The position numbers and the translations under genes were made by a program. 64,000 nt of DNA from Labrenzia sp. VG12 (GTDB lineage: Bacteria > Pseudomonadota > Alphaproteobacteria > Rhizobiales > Stappiaceae). The stretch is from the NCBI RefSeq assembly GCF_002237595.1, contig NZ_CP022529.1:4278001-4342000 (forward strand), in the 5' to 3' direction. Positions 25,350 through 35,110 of this stretch are shown one piece after another. Under the pieces are notes generated by a model. That model ran no database searches and was not told where the DNA came from. It saw nothing but the letters and a program-made list of their open reading frames with translations. How positions within the stretch are numbered: position 1 is the first letter of the stretch; each line of letters opens with the position of its first letter.

Positions 25350-27134
25350 CTATTCGGCTGCCAGGGCGGTTTCGTCGGCAATGGGCAGGCGCATGGTGAA
25401 CCGCGCGCCGCCTTCATCGAGGTTGGTCGCTTTCAGCGAGCCGGAAAAGTCATGGACGATTTTATAGGCAATCGACAAGCCCAGTCCGAGTCCAGCGCCG
25501 ACATCCTTGGTGGTAAAGAAGGGATCGAAGATCTGGGGCAAGACATCAGCATCAATGCCGGGGCCGTTGTCGCTGACGGTCAGCACGGCTTCCTGGTTGT
25601 CGCGTTTCAACGTCAGTGTCACATGTGGCAGCGGACTGCCGCTGACAGCATCGACGGCATTCGACAGGAGGTTGATGACCACCTGCTCCAGGCGGATGCG
25701 CCCGCCTTTGACGATAATGTCGGCGTCGGGCAGGTCCAGCGACAGATCCACTTTCTTCTGCTTGATCTGCGGCTGCAGCAGGAGCGTTGCCTCGTCGATC
25801 ACCTGGCGCAGTGACACCGGCTTGATGTCGGTGCCCGACTTGCGGGTGAAGCCCTTCAGCGTCTTGGCGATCTCGGCCATGCGGGTGACCATGCCCTCGA
25901 TGCGGCCGAGATTGGTTTTGGCTTCGCCCGCGCGCCCGCGCTCGATCAGCATGCCGGCGATTTCCGCATCCGAGCGGATGGCTGCGAGGGGCTGGTTGTA
26001 TTCATGGCTGAGCGCGGCCGACATGCGCCCCAGTGTTGCCAGCTTGGCGGCCTGCACCAGTTCGGCCTGGGTCAGGCGCAGGTTGGCCTCGGCCTGTTCG
26101 CGCTCCCGGACCTCGCGTTCCAGATGGGTGTTGGCCTTCCTGAGATCGGAGGTGCGGCTCTGAACCCGGCGTTCCAGTCGCAGTGCGGCCGCGCGCGTGC
26201 GCCGCTCCTGGCGCACAAATTCGGCGCGCCGCGCAATCAGGATGGCCAGGCCTCCGGCCATGATCACGCAGACCAGCAGGGCAACGAGCATCGCCCAGCC
26301 CGATCTCTGGCGTGCATCGGTGATGTCGACCAGGGACCGCACCTGCCAACCAAGAACAGCGACATCTTCCTTCAGCTGCATGTGATGGTCGCCTGTCGGC
26401 GCCGCAGGCAGGAGCAGTTCAACACCTTCGAACAGCGACAGGTCGGCGATATCACGCCCGAGGTTGAGCTCGGACACCAGTTTGCCCCGCCATTCGGGCA
26501 CGTTGGAGACGACAACCCGGCCGGATGTGTCGAGTGCAAAAATCGTGTCCTTGCTGAGCGCCCAGGCCTGTTCGACGTCATCCAGGCTGACGCGGACAGC
26601 CAGAACGCCGGTAATCTCGTTCCCCTGCCTGAGGGGCGAGGCGAAGACGTAGTTCGAGGCACGGACCGGGGTCCCGGGCAGCAACTGCCGGCCAAGCTGA
26701 CCCTGGAGGGCGAGGTCGAATGCCTGCCGGATCTGGTCGGCGCCACCGATCGATCCAGCGGGAACACCGGCCTGGCTGGAAACGACGACATTGCCGGCTG
26801 CATCCATCAGCCAGATTTCCTCCGCGCCCGACATGCCGGCGGCTATGGCCGTGATGCCCGGGTCCTGGGGCGGCCGGCCTTCGTTCAGAAGATCGCTGAT
26901 ATCCGGACCGCGCGCCAACAGGGGCGACAGCAGTCGGAACTTGTCGAGCAGGCGTTCCAGCACGGCGGTCTGCACGGCCAGATTGGCACGTGCGCCAGTT
27001 TCCAGCTCCGCCAGCGTGATCCTGAGACTGCCAAAACCCGTCAGCCAAAGGATCAGCAGGGTCGCAAGCAGGAGCGACGCACCGATGCCGATTTTGAGCT
27101 TGCGCCAGGTCTGACGCAGGGGTTTGCGTATCAT
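25350..27134 (-). CDS. dctB: C4-dicarboxylate sensor histidine kinase DctB
   Basis: Membrane sensor kinase of 594 residues. An N-terminal helix (IGASLLLATLLILWLTGFG) and a second helix near residue 270-290 (MLVALLVCVIMAGGLAIL) bracket a periplasmic double-PAS region, where YVFASPL and the surrounding strands fit a dicarboxylate sensor. The cytoplasmic part has a coiled coil, the H-box ALSHEYNQPLAAIRSDAE, N-box LLSNAVDAV, and G-boxes DNGPGID and GLGLGLSIAY. The start ATG 27134 gives a normal length. It ends 10 bp before the dctD start and follows modC by 47 bp on the same strand. Confidence 0.92.
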   Translation of the reverse strand: MIRKPLRQTWRKLKIGIGASLLLATLLILWLTGFGSLRITLAELETGARANLAVQTAVLERLLDKFRLLSPLLARGPDISDLLNEGRPPQDPGITAIAAGMSGAEEIWLMDAAGNVVVSSQAGVPAGSIGGADQIRQAFDLALQGQLGRQLLPGTPVRASNYVFASPLRQGNEITGVLAVRVSLDDVEQAWALSKDTIFALDTSGRVVVSNVPEWRGKLVSELNLGRDIADLSLFEGVELLLPAAPTGDHHMQLKEDVAVLGWQVRSLVDITDARQRSGWAMLVALLVCVIMAGGLAILIARRAEFVRQERRTRAAALRLERRVQSRTSDLRKANTHLEREVREREQAEANLRLTQAELVQAAKLATLGRMSAALSHEYNQPLAAIRSDAEIAGMLIERGRAGEAKTNLGRIEGMVTRMAEIAKTLKGFTRKSGTDIKPVSLRQVIDEATLLLQPQIKQKKVDLSLDLPDADIIVKGGRIRLEQVVINLLSNAVDAVSGSPLPHVTLTLKRDNQEAVLTVSDNGPGIDADVLPQIFDPFFTTKDVGAGLGLGLSIAYKIVHDFSGSLKATNLDEGGARFTMRLPIADETALAAE

Positions 27135-27181
27135 GGCGCCAGTATACCGATGCCAAGGCATCCGTGAACCCGCACCAGCGT

Positions 27182-28294
27182 TTACAGCTCTTTGCGGGAA
27201 ACGTCTGTGCGTGCCGGGGCGCGCTGGCGCCGGTCGATCGCGACACTCTTGATCAGCACCGTGACGTTTCGGCCCTTGTGCAGATCGAGTTCGGCGACCG
27301 ACGCCCGGGTGATGCGTGCCCGCAATGTCTGACCCTGCACGGAACACAGAAGTTCAGCATAGGGGCCGGTTTCGCTTGATATGCTGGTGATGGTTGCGTC
27401 AAACGCGTTTCGGATCGACAGGCCTTCCGGCGGATAGAGGGCGAGAGCGACATCCCTTGCGCGGATGCGCAATCGGACTGCATCGCCGACATCCGCCGCC
27501 ATATCCGGAATCTGGAGGACGGCGCCACCGATATCGACATGGGTCAGGCCCCAGTCTGGATCGACCAATGCAACAACGCCTTCCAGCAGAGCGCCTGCTT
27601 CGTGCCGGCCGGTTGCCTTGCCGAGATCCGTTCTCGCCAGCATGTCGGCGACCGGACCAAAGGCCGGTGTCTGTCCGTCCGACAGGATCACCAGCGTGTT
27701 GGAAAGCCGCGCAACTTCTTCAATGGAGTGGCTGACATAAAGGATCGGAATGCCGGCTTCCACACACAGCCGGTCGAGATAGGGCAGGATGTCGTTGCGC
27801 CGCGCCTGGTCCAGATTGGCCAGCGGTTCATCCATGATCAGAAGCCTGGGGTCGGACAGCAGCGCTCGCCCGATGGCGACACGTTGCCGCTCGCCGCCTG
27901 ACAGCGTGCGCGGCATGCGCCGCAGCAGCTGGCCGAGACCGAGCAGGTCGGTAACTTCCTGAAAATCGCGCGTGGAGCTTCTTCGACCGGCCCACCGGGC
28001 GTAGGTCATGTTGGCTTTCACGCTCAAATGCGGAAACAGGCGGGCATCCTGAAAGACATGGCCGATCCGGCGCGCCTGCACCGGCAGATTGATGTTCTTC
28101 TCCGCGTCGAACAAAACGGTGCCGTTGACCGCAATCCGGCCGCTCAGGGGAGTGTTCAGTCCGGCAATCATGTTGGTCAGCGAGGTCTTGCCGGCACCGG
28201 ACTGGCCGAACAGAGACGTCACGCCTCCGGAGCTCTGGAACGATGCCTGCAGAGGCATCCGGCCGACCTGGCCCTTGATGTCGACGTCAAGCAT
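27182..28294 (-). CDS. modC: Molybdate ABC transporter ATP-binding protein ModC
   Basis: ATPase of the molybdate importer, 370 residues. Walker A is FGQSGAGKTS, the signature LSGGERQRVAIGRALL, Walker B LLIMDEPLANLD, with the switch histidine in YVSHSIEE. The C-terminal 110 residues form a mop/TOBE domain that senses molybdate. The ATG overlaps the modB stop by 8 nt, showing tight coupling. The protein keeps the ModC-specific HVFQDARLFPHLSV Q-loop. Confidence 0.95.
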   Translation of the reverse strand: MLDVDIKGQVGRMPLQASFQSSGGVTSLFGQSGAGKTSLTNMIAGLNTPLSGRIAVNGTVLFDAEKNINLPVQARRIGHVFQDARLFPHLSVKANMTYARWAGRRSSTRDFQEVTDLLGLGQLLRRMPRTLSGGERQRVAIGRALLSDPRLLIMDEPLANLDQARRNDILPYLDRLCVEAGIPILYVSHSIEEVARLSNTLVILSDGQTPAFGPVADMLARTDLGKATGRHEAGALLEGVVALVDPDWGLTHVDIGGAVLQIPDMAADVGDAVRLRIRARDVALALYPPEGLSIRNAFDATITSISSETGPYAELLCSVQGQTLRARITRASVAELDLHKGRNVTVLIKSVAIDRRQRAPARTDVSRKEL

Positions 28295-28994
28295 GGCCGG
28301 CCCCCATGCGGTTTCGCAGCCGGCGAACCAGCAGTTCGGACGCGATCAGCGCTGCGAAGGCAACGAAGACAGCAATCAGGGTCAGACGGAAGGCCGCAAG
28401 GTCACCGCTCGGGGTCTGGGTCGCCGTATAAAGCGCCAGTGCCAATGTGCGGGTTTCCCCCGGGATGTTGGACACGAAAGTGATGGTGGCACCGAATTCG
28501 CCCATCGCCTTGGCAAAGCCGAGGATGGCACCGCCGAGAATACCTGGCAGGGCAAGTGGCAGCGTGACGGTGACAAACGCGATCAGCCGATGGGCGCCGA
28601 GCGATTTCGCCGCTTCCTCCAGCTTCGGATCAACTGCTTCGAAGGAGATCCGGATCGGCCGCACCATCAAGGGAAAGGCCATGACACCGGCCGCAAGCGC
28701 CGCACCGGTCCAGTTGAAGGCGAAGGTGAACCCGAACGTATTGTCCAGGAAAGCACCAACGGCGCCCTTGCGGCCAAACGTCAGAAGCAGAACATAACCG
28801 GTGACGACGGGGGGCAGAACCAGGGGCAGATGAACGAGGGCGTTCAGCAGACCATGGCCGGGAAAGCTGAACCTGGCCAGCACGTAGGCCATCAGGACGG
28901 CCAGTGGCAGTGCCACGCACAGCGCGGCGGCAGCGACCTTGAGCGTCAAAAGAAGCGCTTGCCATTCACTTGGCTGAAGGGTGAAAAAATCCAC
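28287..28994 (-). CDS. modB: Molybdate ABC transporter permease ModB
   Basis: Membrane permease of 235 residues with five to six helices. The binding-protein-dependent transport motif EEAAKSLGAHRLIAFVTV and the ModB segment LVLPPVVTGYVLLLTFGR are clear, as is KAMGEFGATITFVSNIPGE. Forms the channel for molybdate with ModC; its reading frame overlaps modC by 8 nt and lies 49 bp after modA. Confidence 0.95.
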   Translation of the reverse strand: MDFFTLQPSEWQALLLTLKVAAAALCVALPLAVLMAYVLARFSFPGHGLLNALVHLPLVLPPVVTGYVLLLTFGRKGAVGAFLDNTFGFTFAFNWTGAALAAGVMAFPLMVRPIRISFEAVDPKLEEAAKSLGAHRLIAFVTVTLPLALPGILGGAILGFAKAMGEFGATITFVSNIPGETRTLALALYTATQTPSGDLAAFRLTLIAVFVAFAALIASELLVRRLRNRMGAGHA

Positions 28995-29043
28995 GTTTGC
29001 TCAGTCTGTCGGTTCCGGTCGCAGGCAAATGTTGACTTGCCTG

Positions 29044-29802
29044 TCAGTCGTTATCGACCACAAAGCCGAAAGAGCGCAAGATCTGCTTTGCCTCCGGGCC
29101 TTCCAGAAAGGCCGTGAAGGTAGAGGCCGATGGATTGGCGTGGCCGGTTGTCGGGCCGGCCAGGTAGCGGATCGGTGGATGGCTGTCCGGCGGAAAACGG
29201 AACAGGACGGCAACACCCGGTTCGATCCGGGCATCTGTCACGTAGACAAGACCGAGCGGCGTGTCTCCGCGGGCAACGGAGGCCAGTGCAACGCGCACAT
29301 TTTCCATTGGCGCAAGCGATCCGGCAACCGCCGGCCAGAGACCCAGGCCGGTCAGGGCCTCGCTGCCATAGCGGCCGGCCGGTACCGTATCCGGGTCGGC
29401 CATGGCCAGGCGATGGCCGCCGAGAAAGGTCGCAAGGCCTTCCGGAGTAGCAGTCAGTGGACCGGCTTTTTGCTGGCCGACCAGAACAAGGGCATTCGAG
29501 GCAATGTCGCGAACCGTGTCCTCGCTGACCGCGCCGGCATCGACAACGTAATCCATCCAGTCCGCGTCGGCCGAAACGAACACGTCTGCCGGCGCGCCCG
29601 CCTCGATTTGCCGCGCAAGGGTGCCGGTTCCGGCGAACGAGAAGATCGGCGCGGTGCCGGTTTTTTCACCGTAGGCGTCCCCGATGGCTTCCATCGCTTC
29701 GCGCATGCTTGCAGCGGCAAACACGGTGAGCGGCTGATCGGCCCGGATTGGTGTCAGGCTCGACAGGACAAGGAGGAAAGCAAGAGCGAGAGTTCTGAGC
29801 AT
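29044..29802 (-). CDS. modA: Molybdate ABC transporter substrate-binding protein ModA
   Basis: Periplasmic oxyanion receptor, 252 residues, signal peptide ending PIRA. The motif LTVFAAASMREAMEAIGDAY and SFAGTGTLARQIEAGAPADVFVSAD are diagnostic of ModA. First gene of modABC. I looked upstream (29803-29974) for a ModE-type palindrome and for the molybdenum-cofactor riboswitch and recognised neither, so regulation is not apparent from the sequence. Confidence 0.94.
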   Translation of the reverse strand: MLRTLALAFLLVLSSLTPIRADQPLTVFAAASMREAMEAIGDAYGEKTGTAPIFSFAGTGTLARQIEAGAPADVFVSADADWMDYVVDAGAVSEDTVRDIASNALVLVGQQKAGPLTATPEGLATFLGGHRLAMADPDTVPAGRYGSEALTGLGLWPAVAGSLAPMENVRVALASVARGDTPLGLVYVTDARIEPGVAVLFRFPPDSHPPIRYLAGPTTGHANPSASTFTAFLEGPEAKQILRSFGFVVDND

Positions 29803-29974
29803 GGGGACATGTTTCTTGACACGGAAATTTTACCTAAGCCCTTCCCGTCGCGGCTTCAATAGCTCTGGCCGTGGTTTCGGTCGCTTCCGGACGGCTCCGG
29901 TGATCATTGACCTTTTCAGTGCGCAGCCGCCTGTGTCATCAACCCTCCTTTCTTCCGAGCGATCCGAGACAACG

Positions 29975-30388
29975 ATGATGATTGAATTGAAAGTGCAAAC
30001 CCCGGACCCAGACACGTATCTGGCCCTGCGCAGCGGCGCCGGGCTCGGCGGTTACGAAAGGGATGCGGCGGAAAAAGGTCTGAAGAACAGTGTCCACGCC
30101 GTCATGCTGTTTGACGGAGACAAGCCAATCGGCATGGGCCGGCTGATCGGAGATGGCGGCCTCTTTCTGCAGGTAACGGACATTGCTGTCCTGCCGGACT
30201 ATCAGGGGCAGGGGCTCGGAAAGCGGATCATGGCGGCCCTGACGAAGTTCATCGAAACGGAACTGCCTCAAAGTGCCTATGTCAGTCTCATCGCTGACGT
30301 ACCGGCAAACCGGCTCTATGAGCAATTCGGCTTCAAGGAGACTGCACCACGTTCGGTCGGCATGTCCCGGCGGGCCAACCTGAAATAA
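29975..30388 (+). CDS. GNAT-family N-acetyltransferase
   Basis: Acetyltransferase of 137 residues. The acetyl-CoA binding motif A is VTDIAVLPDYQGQGLGKRIM, followed by SLIADVPANRLYEQFGFKE. The start ATG 29975 (or the next codon, also ATG) gives a full-length domain. It is divergent from modA and stands alone. The substrate cannot be told; the family has many small-molecule and protein targets. Confidence 0.85.
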   Translation: MMIELKVQTPDPDTYLALRSGAGLGGYERDAAEKGLKNSVHAVMLFDGDKPIGMGRLIGDGGLFLQVTDIAVLPDYQGQGLGKRIMAALTKFIETELPQSAYVSLIADVPANRLYEQFGFKETAPRSVGMSRRANLK

Positions 30389-30469
30389 ACCGTCCTCGGC
30401 TCGCAAATCGGGTCGTGACGGTCCGTGCTGCTGCCTATGGTCTCCTCAGACAGATTGAGGAGACCAGAC

Positions 30470-30937
30470 ATGTTCCAGATCCAACCCCTGCCCGCTTCCG
30501 AGTTTTCGCATCTTTACGGACTGAGCGATGCCGAACTCGCCGCCAAAAACATCCAGGTGCATTATTCTGATGGCGGTTTCCCGTGCCGGGTGTCGCTTGA
30601 AGACGTTGCCGAAGGCACGCGCGTCTTTCTGATGAACTTCGAACATCAGTCGGGCGAATCGCCCTACCGCTCACGCCACGCGATCTTCGTTGCCGATGGC
30701 GCCGAGGAATGCCATCCGGAGGCAGATACGGTGCCGGAGGTCATTGCCTGCCGTCTGCTGTCGGTCCGGGCCTTCAACCGGGCACACGAAATTGTCGATG
30801 CGGAGGTGATCGAGGGCCGCGAGGTGGACGATCAGATCAGGACGTTTTTTGAAAACCCGCAGGTCGACTACATCCACCTGCATTTTGCGCGTCGCGGCTG
30901 TTTTGCGGCCAAGGTGACACGGACGGCGTGGAGCTGA
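30470..30937 (+). CDS. DUF1203 domain protein
   Basis: Protein of 155 residues of unknown function. ATG 30470 follows a GAGGAG Shine-Dalgarno. The segments PCRVSLEDVAEGTRVFLMNFEHQ, YRSRHAIFVADGA and the C-terminal YIHLHFARRGCFAAKVTR are the DUF1203 pattern. The domain is soluble, with no signal or membrane helix, and conserved Cys/His residues near the end (HLHFARRGC). Confidence 0.8.
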   Translation: MFQIQPLPASEFSHLYGLSDAELAAKNIQVHYSDGGFPCRVSLEDVAEGTRVFLMNFEHQSGESPYRSRHAIFVADGAEECHPEADTVPEVIACRLLSVRAFNRAHEIVDAEVIEGREVDDQIRTFFENPQVDYIHLHFARRGCFAAKVTRTAWS

Positions 30938-31046
30938 CGCTTTTCGAAATGCGTGAAACAATTCGTGCCGAAACTTGCGCTCAACACGAAGCCGGAAGAC
31001 TGCCGGTACTGGCCCAGCCGGGTCTCTAGTGTCAGGGCGCGCGGGT

Positions 31047-31694
31047 TCAATAAAGCTTGAGCAATCCCTCGGAGGTCGCTTCTTCCAGAAGCGCCTCCGG
31101 ACTTTGTGTCAGCTGGCCGTGTTTGATCATGGCATCGCCGATGTCACCGAGATCATCGGCGTTCTGCCAGCTATCGGGCTGCCAGATCTTCGACCGGATC
31201 ATCGCCTTGGGGCAATGCATGAAGGCACGTGTGACGTGCACGACGAGCGCCATGGCGGGCAGTTTGCCATCGACCGGCATCGTTTCCATCAGCTTCGGAT
31301 CCTTGACGATCCTTGCTTCTCCGGAGATGCGCAAGGTTTCACCTTTTCCCGGGATCAGGAAAATCAGGCCGATCCGCGGGTCTTTCAGCAGATTGTGGTA
31401 GCTGTCCAGGCGCCGGTTTCCCGGCCGGTCGGGAATGGCCAGCAATGTGTCGCTGAGGACCCTCACGAAGCCCGCCGGGTCGCCCTTGGGACTGACGTCG
31501 ATCACGCCGTCCGGATTGGCGGTGGCAATCATCATGAACGGCGCGCGGGCGATGAAGGACCGGCAGAGGTCATCCAGGGCGCTGATCTCCTTGACCAGCA
31601 CTTTTTCCGGGGCGGTGCCCGCATGAGCTTCCAACTCCGCCACCGTTTCGATCGTGTCAGTGAATTCGGAGAAGGGTGAACTGTTCTCTTGCAT
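31047..31694 (-). CDS. Pyridoxamine 5'-phosphate oxidase-family FMN protein
   Basis: Flavin-binding split-barrel protein of 215 residues. FMMIATANPDGVIDVSPKGDPAGFVRV and LAIPDRPGNRRLDSYHNLLKDPRIGLIFLIPG are the characteristic FMN-contacting blocks of the PPOX-class group found in actinobacteria and proteobacteria; it is not the vitamin B6 enzyme PdxH. Such proteins are often F420 or FMN reductases, or flavin-dependent oxidoreductases of unknown substrate. It is a single gene transcribed towards DUF1203. Confidence 0.82.
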   Translation of the reverse strand: MQENSSPFSEFTDTIETVAELEAHAGTAPEKVLVKEISALDDLCRSFIARAPFMMIATANPDGVIDVSPKGDPAGFVRVLSDTLLAIPDRPGNRRLDSYHNLLKDPRIGLIFLIPGKGETLRISGEARIVKDPKLMETMPVDGKLPAMALVVHVTRAFMHCPKAMIRSKIWQPDSWQNADDLGDIGDAMIKHGQLTQSPEALLEEATSEGLLKLY

Positions 31695-31941
31695 CCTGTC
31701 CTCGGAGTGTTTGCCTGACGCTGTTCAATATCCGGATCTCGTGATCCGACTGTCACGTTTCAAGTTCGTGCTGGCAAGCGGGCGAAGCTTCCACCGGTCG
31801 ATGCTGTTTGCAATCGGTGCCTGATTTCCGGCTAAACTGGTTCTTACCGCGTGTCAGAACAGAGCTCATTATCACAGCGACTTCGGCCTTTAAACTTAAG
31901 GGCGATTCGTTATTCTATTGCTACTATAGGGAGATCTGACC

Positions 31942-32787
31942 ATGTCAACTGCTGCCGACCGCCGTGCCGCATTCAAGGCGCTTCACCAGAAGGGACGTGC
32001 CTTTCTGATGCCCAATCCGTTCGACATCGGAACGGCGCGCATTCTCGACGGACTGCGTTTCGATGCCCTGGCAACCTCCAGCGCCGGGTATGCCTGGACC
32101 CGGGGTGTCCGGGATGCCGAGGGGCTGATCGGCCGGGACGATGCCCTGGCCCATGCCGCCGAAATCATCAGCGCCACAAGCCTGCCGGTAAACGGGGACC
32201 TGGAAAACGGCTTTGGCGACAGTCCGGACGACGTCGTGGCGACGGTAAAGGGTGCCATCGAGGTCGGCCTGGCGGGCTGCTCCATCGAGGACTACAGCCA
32301 GGATCCCAAGCATCCCTATTATGATCTCGATCTTGCCGTGGAACGGATCAAGGCCGCCGTTGATGCCAAGAATGCTCTGGCGGCCGACTTTGTGCTGACC
32401 GCGCGCAGCGAGGGGCCGGTGCATTCCGAGCACGAACTTGCCGAGACGATCAAGCGGCTCAACGCCTTTGCAGCGGCCGGTGCCGATTGTGTTTACGCGC
32501 CGCAGTTGAAGAACCGGGAGCAGATTGCAAAGGTGCTGGAGGCTGTGGAGGCACCGATCAACATCCTCGCAGGCCGCAAGAATTTCCACCTCACCCGCAA
32601 GGAGCTGGGCGACATGGGTGTCGCCCGCGTCTCGATCGGTGCGGGTCTTGCCAAGATTGCCTTCGACGCTTTCATCGCCGCGGCCGAAGACATGAAACTC
32701 GGCGGCGCGTTCGGCTGCTTCGACCGGGCCGAAACCATGCCCGAGGGCCTGACAGACTTTCAGTCCTTCCTGAAGGCGGGGCTCTGA
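31942..32787 (+). CDS. Isocitrate lyase/PEP mutase family protein
   Basis: TIM-barrel lyase of 281 residues. ATG 31942 follows GGGAGA. The barrel blocks FLMPNPFDIGTARIL, ATSSAGYAWTRG, PVNGDLENGFGDSP, GCSIEDYS and FVLTARSEG fit the oxaloacetate decarboxylase/PEP mutase group. The KKCGH lyase loop of isocitrate lyase is absent, with an ENGFGDSPDD stretch in its place, so the protein is likely a C-C or C-P lyase or decarboxylase of unknown substrate. It lies convergent with the AEC transporter. Confidence 0.85.
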   Translation: MSTAADRRAAFKALHQKGRAFLMPNPFDIGTARILDGLRFDALATSSAGYAWTRGVRDAEGLIGRDDALAHAAEIISATSLPVNGDLENGFGDSPDDVVATVKGAIEVGLAGCSIEDYSQDPKHPYYDLDLAVERIKAAVDAKNALAADFVLTARSEGPVHSEHELAETIKRLNAFAAAGADCVYAPQLKNREQIAKVLEAVEAPINILAGRKNFHLTRKELGDMGVARVSIGAGLAKIAFDAFIAAAEDMKLGGAFGCFDRAETMPEGLTDFQSFLKAGL

Positions 32788-32796
32788 CGTCCTGGC

Positions 32797-33690
32797 TTAG
32801 CCCGTCGCCCAGTAAGTCAAGACGACCGGCAGCGTGACAAGCGTCAAAACCGTTGAAACGAAGATGAAGCCCGCGACACCGGGGGCTTCATCCGGCCGAT
32901 GCTGCGAGACGGCGAGATAGGTCGCCACCGAGGGCGGCATGAAGCAGAGCAGGATAATGACACTCTCGATCTTCGGATCGAGCGTCAGCAGCCGGGAGAG
33001 CGCAAAGGCAGCGACACAGGAAATCGCGATATGAGCCACGGACAGGATGGCGGCGGTGCCGATGCCGCCCAGCTTTAACGTGGCGAGGCTGTGGCCAAGT
33101 GTCAGGAGCATGATCGGGATGGCAAGTCCTGCCAGAATGCCAAGGCTTTGATCGACCGGTCCGGGCAGTTTCAATCCCGTGCCCATCATCACCAGCGCGA
33201 GGGCCACGGCATATATGACCGGCTGGCGCGCCAGGGCCGCAAAATTGGGTTCCCCCATCGGCAGAGCCAGGCCGATGGTGAAGATCGCCACCAGCACCAC
33301 GACAATGAAGCCGATGGCAACCGCAGCCCCTTCCGCGCCGAAGGCGAGTGTTGAAACCGGCAGACCGATATTGCCCACATTGGCCAGCATCATCGGTGAC
33401 AGATAGGCCTTGATCGGCAGGCGCAGCAGCTTCAGGACGCCAAAGCCGAGAACGGCAAAAACTGCGATCATGGCACAGGCGGCCGCAAGCACGGTCAGGA
33501 ACGTGTCCAGCTGGACGTGCTCCTTGGCAAGATGTGACAGGATCAGGGCCGGGTAACCCACATTCGACACCAGCGAGCCGAGAAGCTTCCGGTCGAAAGG
33601 CGCCTTTGCCATGGCAAGGCCGTAACCGAGCAGGACACACAGGAATACCGGCAGCATGACATTGACGACATGTCCGAAGATTTCAGTCAT
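32797..33690 (-). CDS. AEC-family transporter
   Basis: Ten-helix permease of the auxin-efflux-carrier family, 297 residues. The start ATG 33690 is preceded by AAGGAGGG; a longer frame from 33756 has no family similarity upstream. The conserved MMLANVGNIGLPV (helix 4-5 break) and the last helices around MPPSVATYLAVSQ are present. Bacterial members export organic acids or malonate-like compounds; the neighbouring lyase makes a C3-C4 acid substrate plausible, but this is only an inference. Confidence 0.88.
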   Translation of the reverse strand: MTEIFGHVVNVMLPVFLCVLLGYGLAMAKAPFDRKLLGSLVSNVGYPALILSHLAKEHVQLDTFLTVLAAACAMIAVFAVLGFGVLKLLRLPIKAYLSPMMLANVGNIGLPVSTLAFGAEGAAVAIGFIVVVLVAIFTIGLALPMGEPNFAALARQPVIYAVALALVMMGTGLKLPGPVDQSLGILAGLAIPIMLLTLGHSLATLKLGGIGTAAILSVAHIAISCVAAFALSRLLTLDPKIESVIILLCFMPPSVATYLAVSQHRPDEAPGVAGFIFVSTVLTLVTLPVVLTYWATG

Positions 33691-33830
33691 GCGATATGCC
33701 CTCCTTCGGGTCCGGCAGCTGAACCGGTCAATCGGATCGCTGCGGTTGGAAGACAACTAAAGCGCAACCACCCCGCGACAGGCAAGATCGCGGGGCGGCT
33801 GGCATCTGGGGGCACATTTCTGGCGCAGGC

Positions 33831-34925
33831 TCAGTCCCGGCCCCATTTCTCCTGTTTCTTGTCCTTCATGATGCCGCGGACCATCTTGCCGAAAGCCTTG
33901 TCCTTGGACCTGCGCTCCGCAAGGCTGGCGGAATTGAAGGCTTCTTCCGCTTTCAGTTTCCGCCAGCGGTTGAGCCTGGTTTCCTCCAACTGGCCGGTTT
34001 CGATGGCCGTTCGAACAGCGCAGCCCGGCTCCGTTTCGTGCCGGCAGTCCTTGAAGCGGCAGTTTGCCGCCAGCTCCGTCAGATCCGAGAACAGATCCTC
34101 GATCCCGGCGGCCGCATCGGTGAGCTGCAGTTCGCGCATGCCGGGTGTGTCGAGTACCAGGCATCCGCCCGGCACCCTATGCAGTTGCCGGCGGGTGGTT
34201 GTGTGACGGCCCTTGGCGTCGTCCTCGCGGATCGCCTGTGTTGCGATTTCCTCGGTTCCGGCAAGCGCGTTGGTGAGCGTCGATTTGCCCACCCCGGAAG
34301 ACCCGAGAAAGGCAACGGTCTGGCCGGGCCGGCACCAGTCTGCCAGCTTGTCCCTCGGTTCCTGGCCGCGGGCATCCAGCGTGACAACTGGTAGTCCGGC
34401 CGAGATCGACCGCGCCTGCTCGGCAAAGTCCTGCGGATCGTTGGTGAGGTCGGATTTGGTGAGCAGGATCACAGGCGCGATCTCTGCTTCAAGACACAGC
34501 GCGACATAGCGTTCCAGCCGCGCGATGTTGAAATCCTGGTTGCAGGAGGAAACCAGAAAGGCCGTTTCGATATTGGCGGCAATCAGCTGAACCTGCCGGT
34601 CGGTGCCCGGCGCACGCCGTTTCAAAAGGCTCTTGCGCTCCAGCACACGACTGGTCCAGGGCTGTTCGCGGTTCAATAGCAGCCAGTCGCCGACCGTCGC
34701 CTCCAGGCGCGGAGGAATGGTGTCGTCGATGTCGTCGCCGATCACGTGCAGCGCGTTGCGGTGAACTTCAACGACCCGCACCGGGGGCGTGCCGGCAAGC
34801 TCTTCCGAACTGAGCTGCTGGGCGAAAAAGGCCTGCCAGCCGAGTGATTCAAGGGTTGAGGGCGCTCGGTCCTGTGCCTTCGGTGTTTTGGCCGAAGGGA
34901 AAAATTCCGAATAGTTTCGTGGCAT
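33831..34925 (-). CDS. rsgA: Ribosome small-subunit-dependent GTPase A
   Basis: Circularly permuted GTPase of 364 residues that matures the 30S subunit. An OB-fold N-terminal third (VVEVHRNALHVIGDD) is followed by the permuted motifs G4 LLTKSDL, G1 GSSGVGKSTLTNAL, G2 RHTTTRRQL and G3 LDTPGMRE. A C-terminal zinc finger (CRFKDCRHETEPGCAV) has the expected Cys-Cys-His-Cys. All motifs intact. Confidence 0.97.
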   Translation of the reverse strand: MPRNYSEFFPSAKTPKAQDRAPSTLESLGWQAFFAQQLSSEELAGTPPVRVVEVHRNALHVIGDDIDDTIPPRLEATVGDWLLLNREQPWTSRVLERKSLLKRRAPGTDRQVQLIAANIETAFLVSSCNQDFNIARLERYVALCLEAEIAPVILLTKSDLTNDPQDFAEQARSISAGLPVVTLDARGQEPRDKLADWCRPGQTVAFLGSSGVGKSTLTNALAGTEEIATQAIREDDAKGRHTTTRRQLHRVPGGCLVLDTPGMRELQLTDAAAGIEDLFSDLTELAANCRFKDCRHETEPGCAVRTAIETGQLEETRLNRWRKLKAEEAFNSASLAERRSKDKAFGKMVRGIMKDKKQEKWGRD

Positions 34926-35047
34926 TGGATGTCTCGTGACTTAAACACACGTCATCGGGCGCCCGGAAGGGCACCTGGTTCATGGGGTTTAAGGCTCTCC
35001 GGTCAAAAAGAGCCGGATCACGCAATCTCTGACATCAAATCTCCATT

Positions 35048-35071
35048 GGGCGCCGAATGTGGCGCCCTTTT
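35048..35071 (+). terminator. Terminator-like hairpin
   Basis: GGGCGCC / GGCGCCC stem, 6-nt loop and four T on the + strand. No + strand gene ends here, so it may serve an untracked transcript, or act as a weak bidirectional stop for the minus-strand HTH-citrate synthase transcript ending at 35111. Confidence 0.45.
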
Positions 35072-35110
35072 CAGGTAGCTGTTGCGATGCTGTTTTGCAA
35101 GGGCAGGGCC

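Noticed and set aside
29803..29974. Mo-box or Moco riboswitch upstream of modA
   Set aside because: No TATATA-type palindrome and no recognisable riboswitch core; nothing more than a short AT run.
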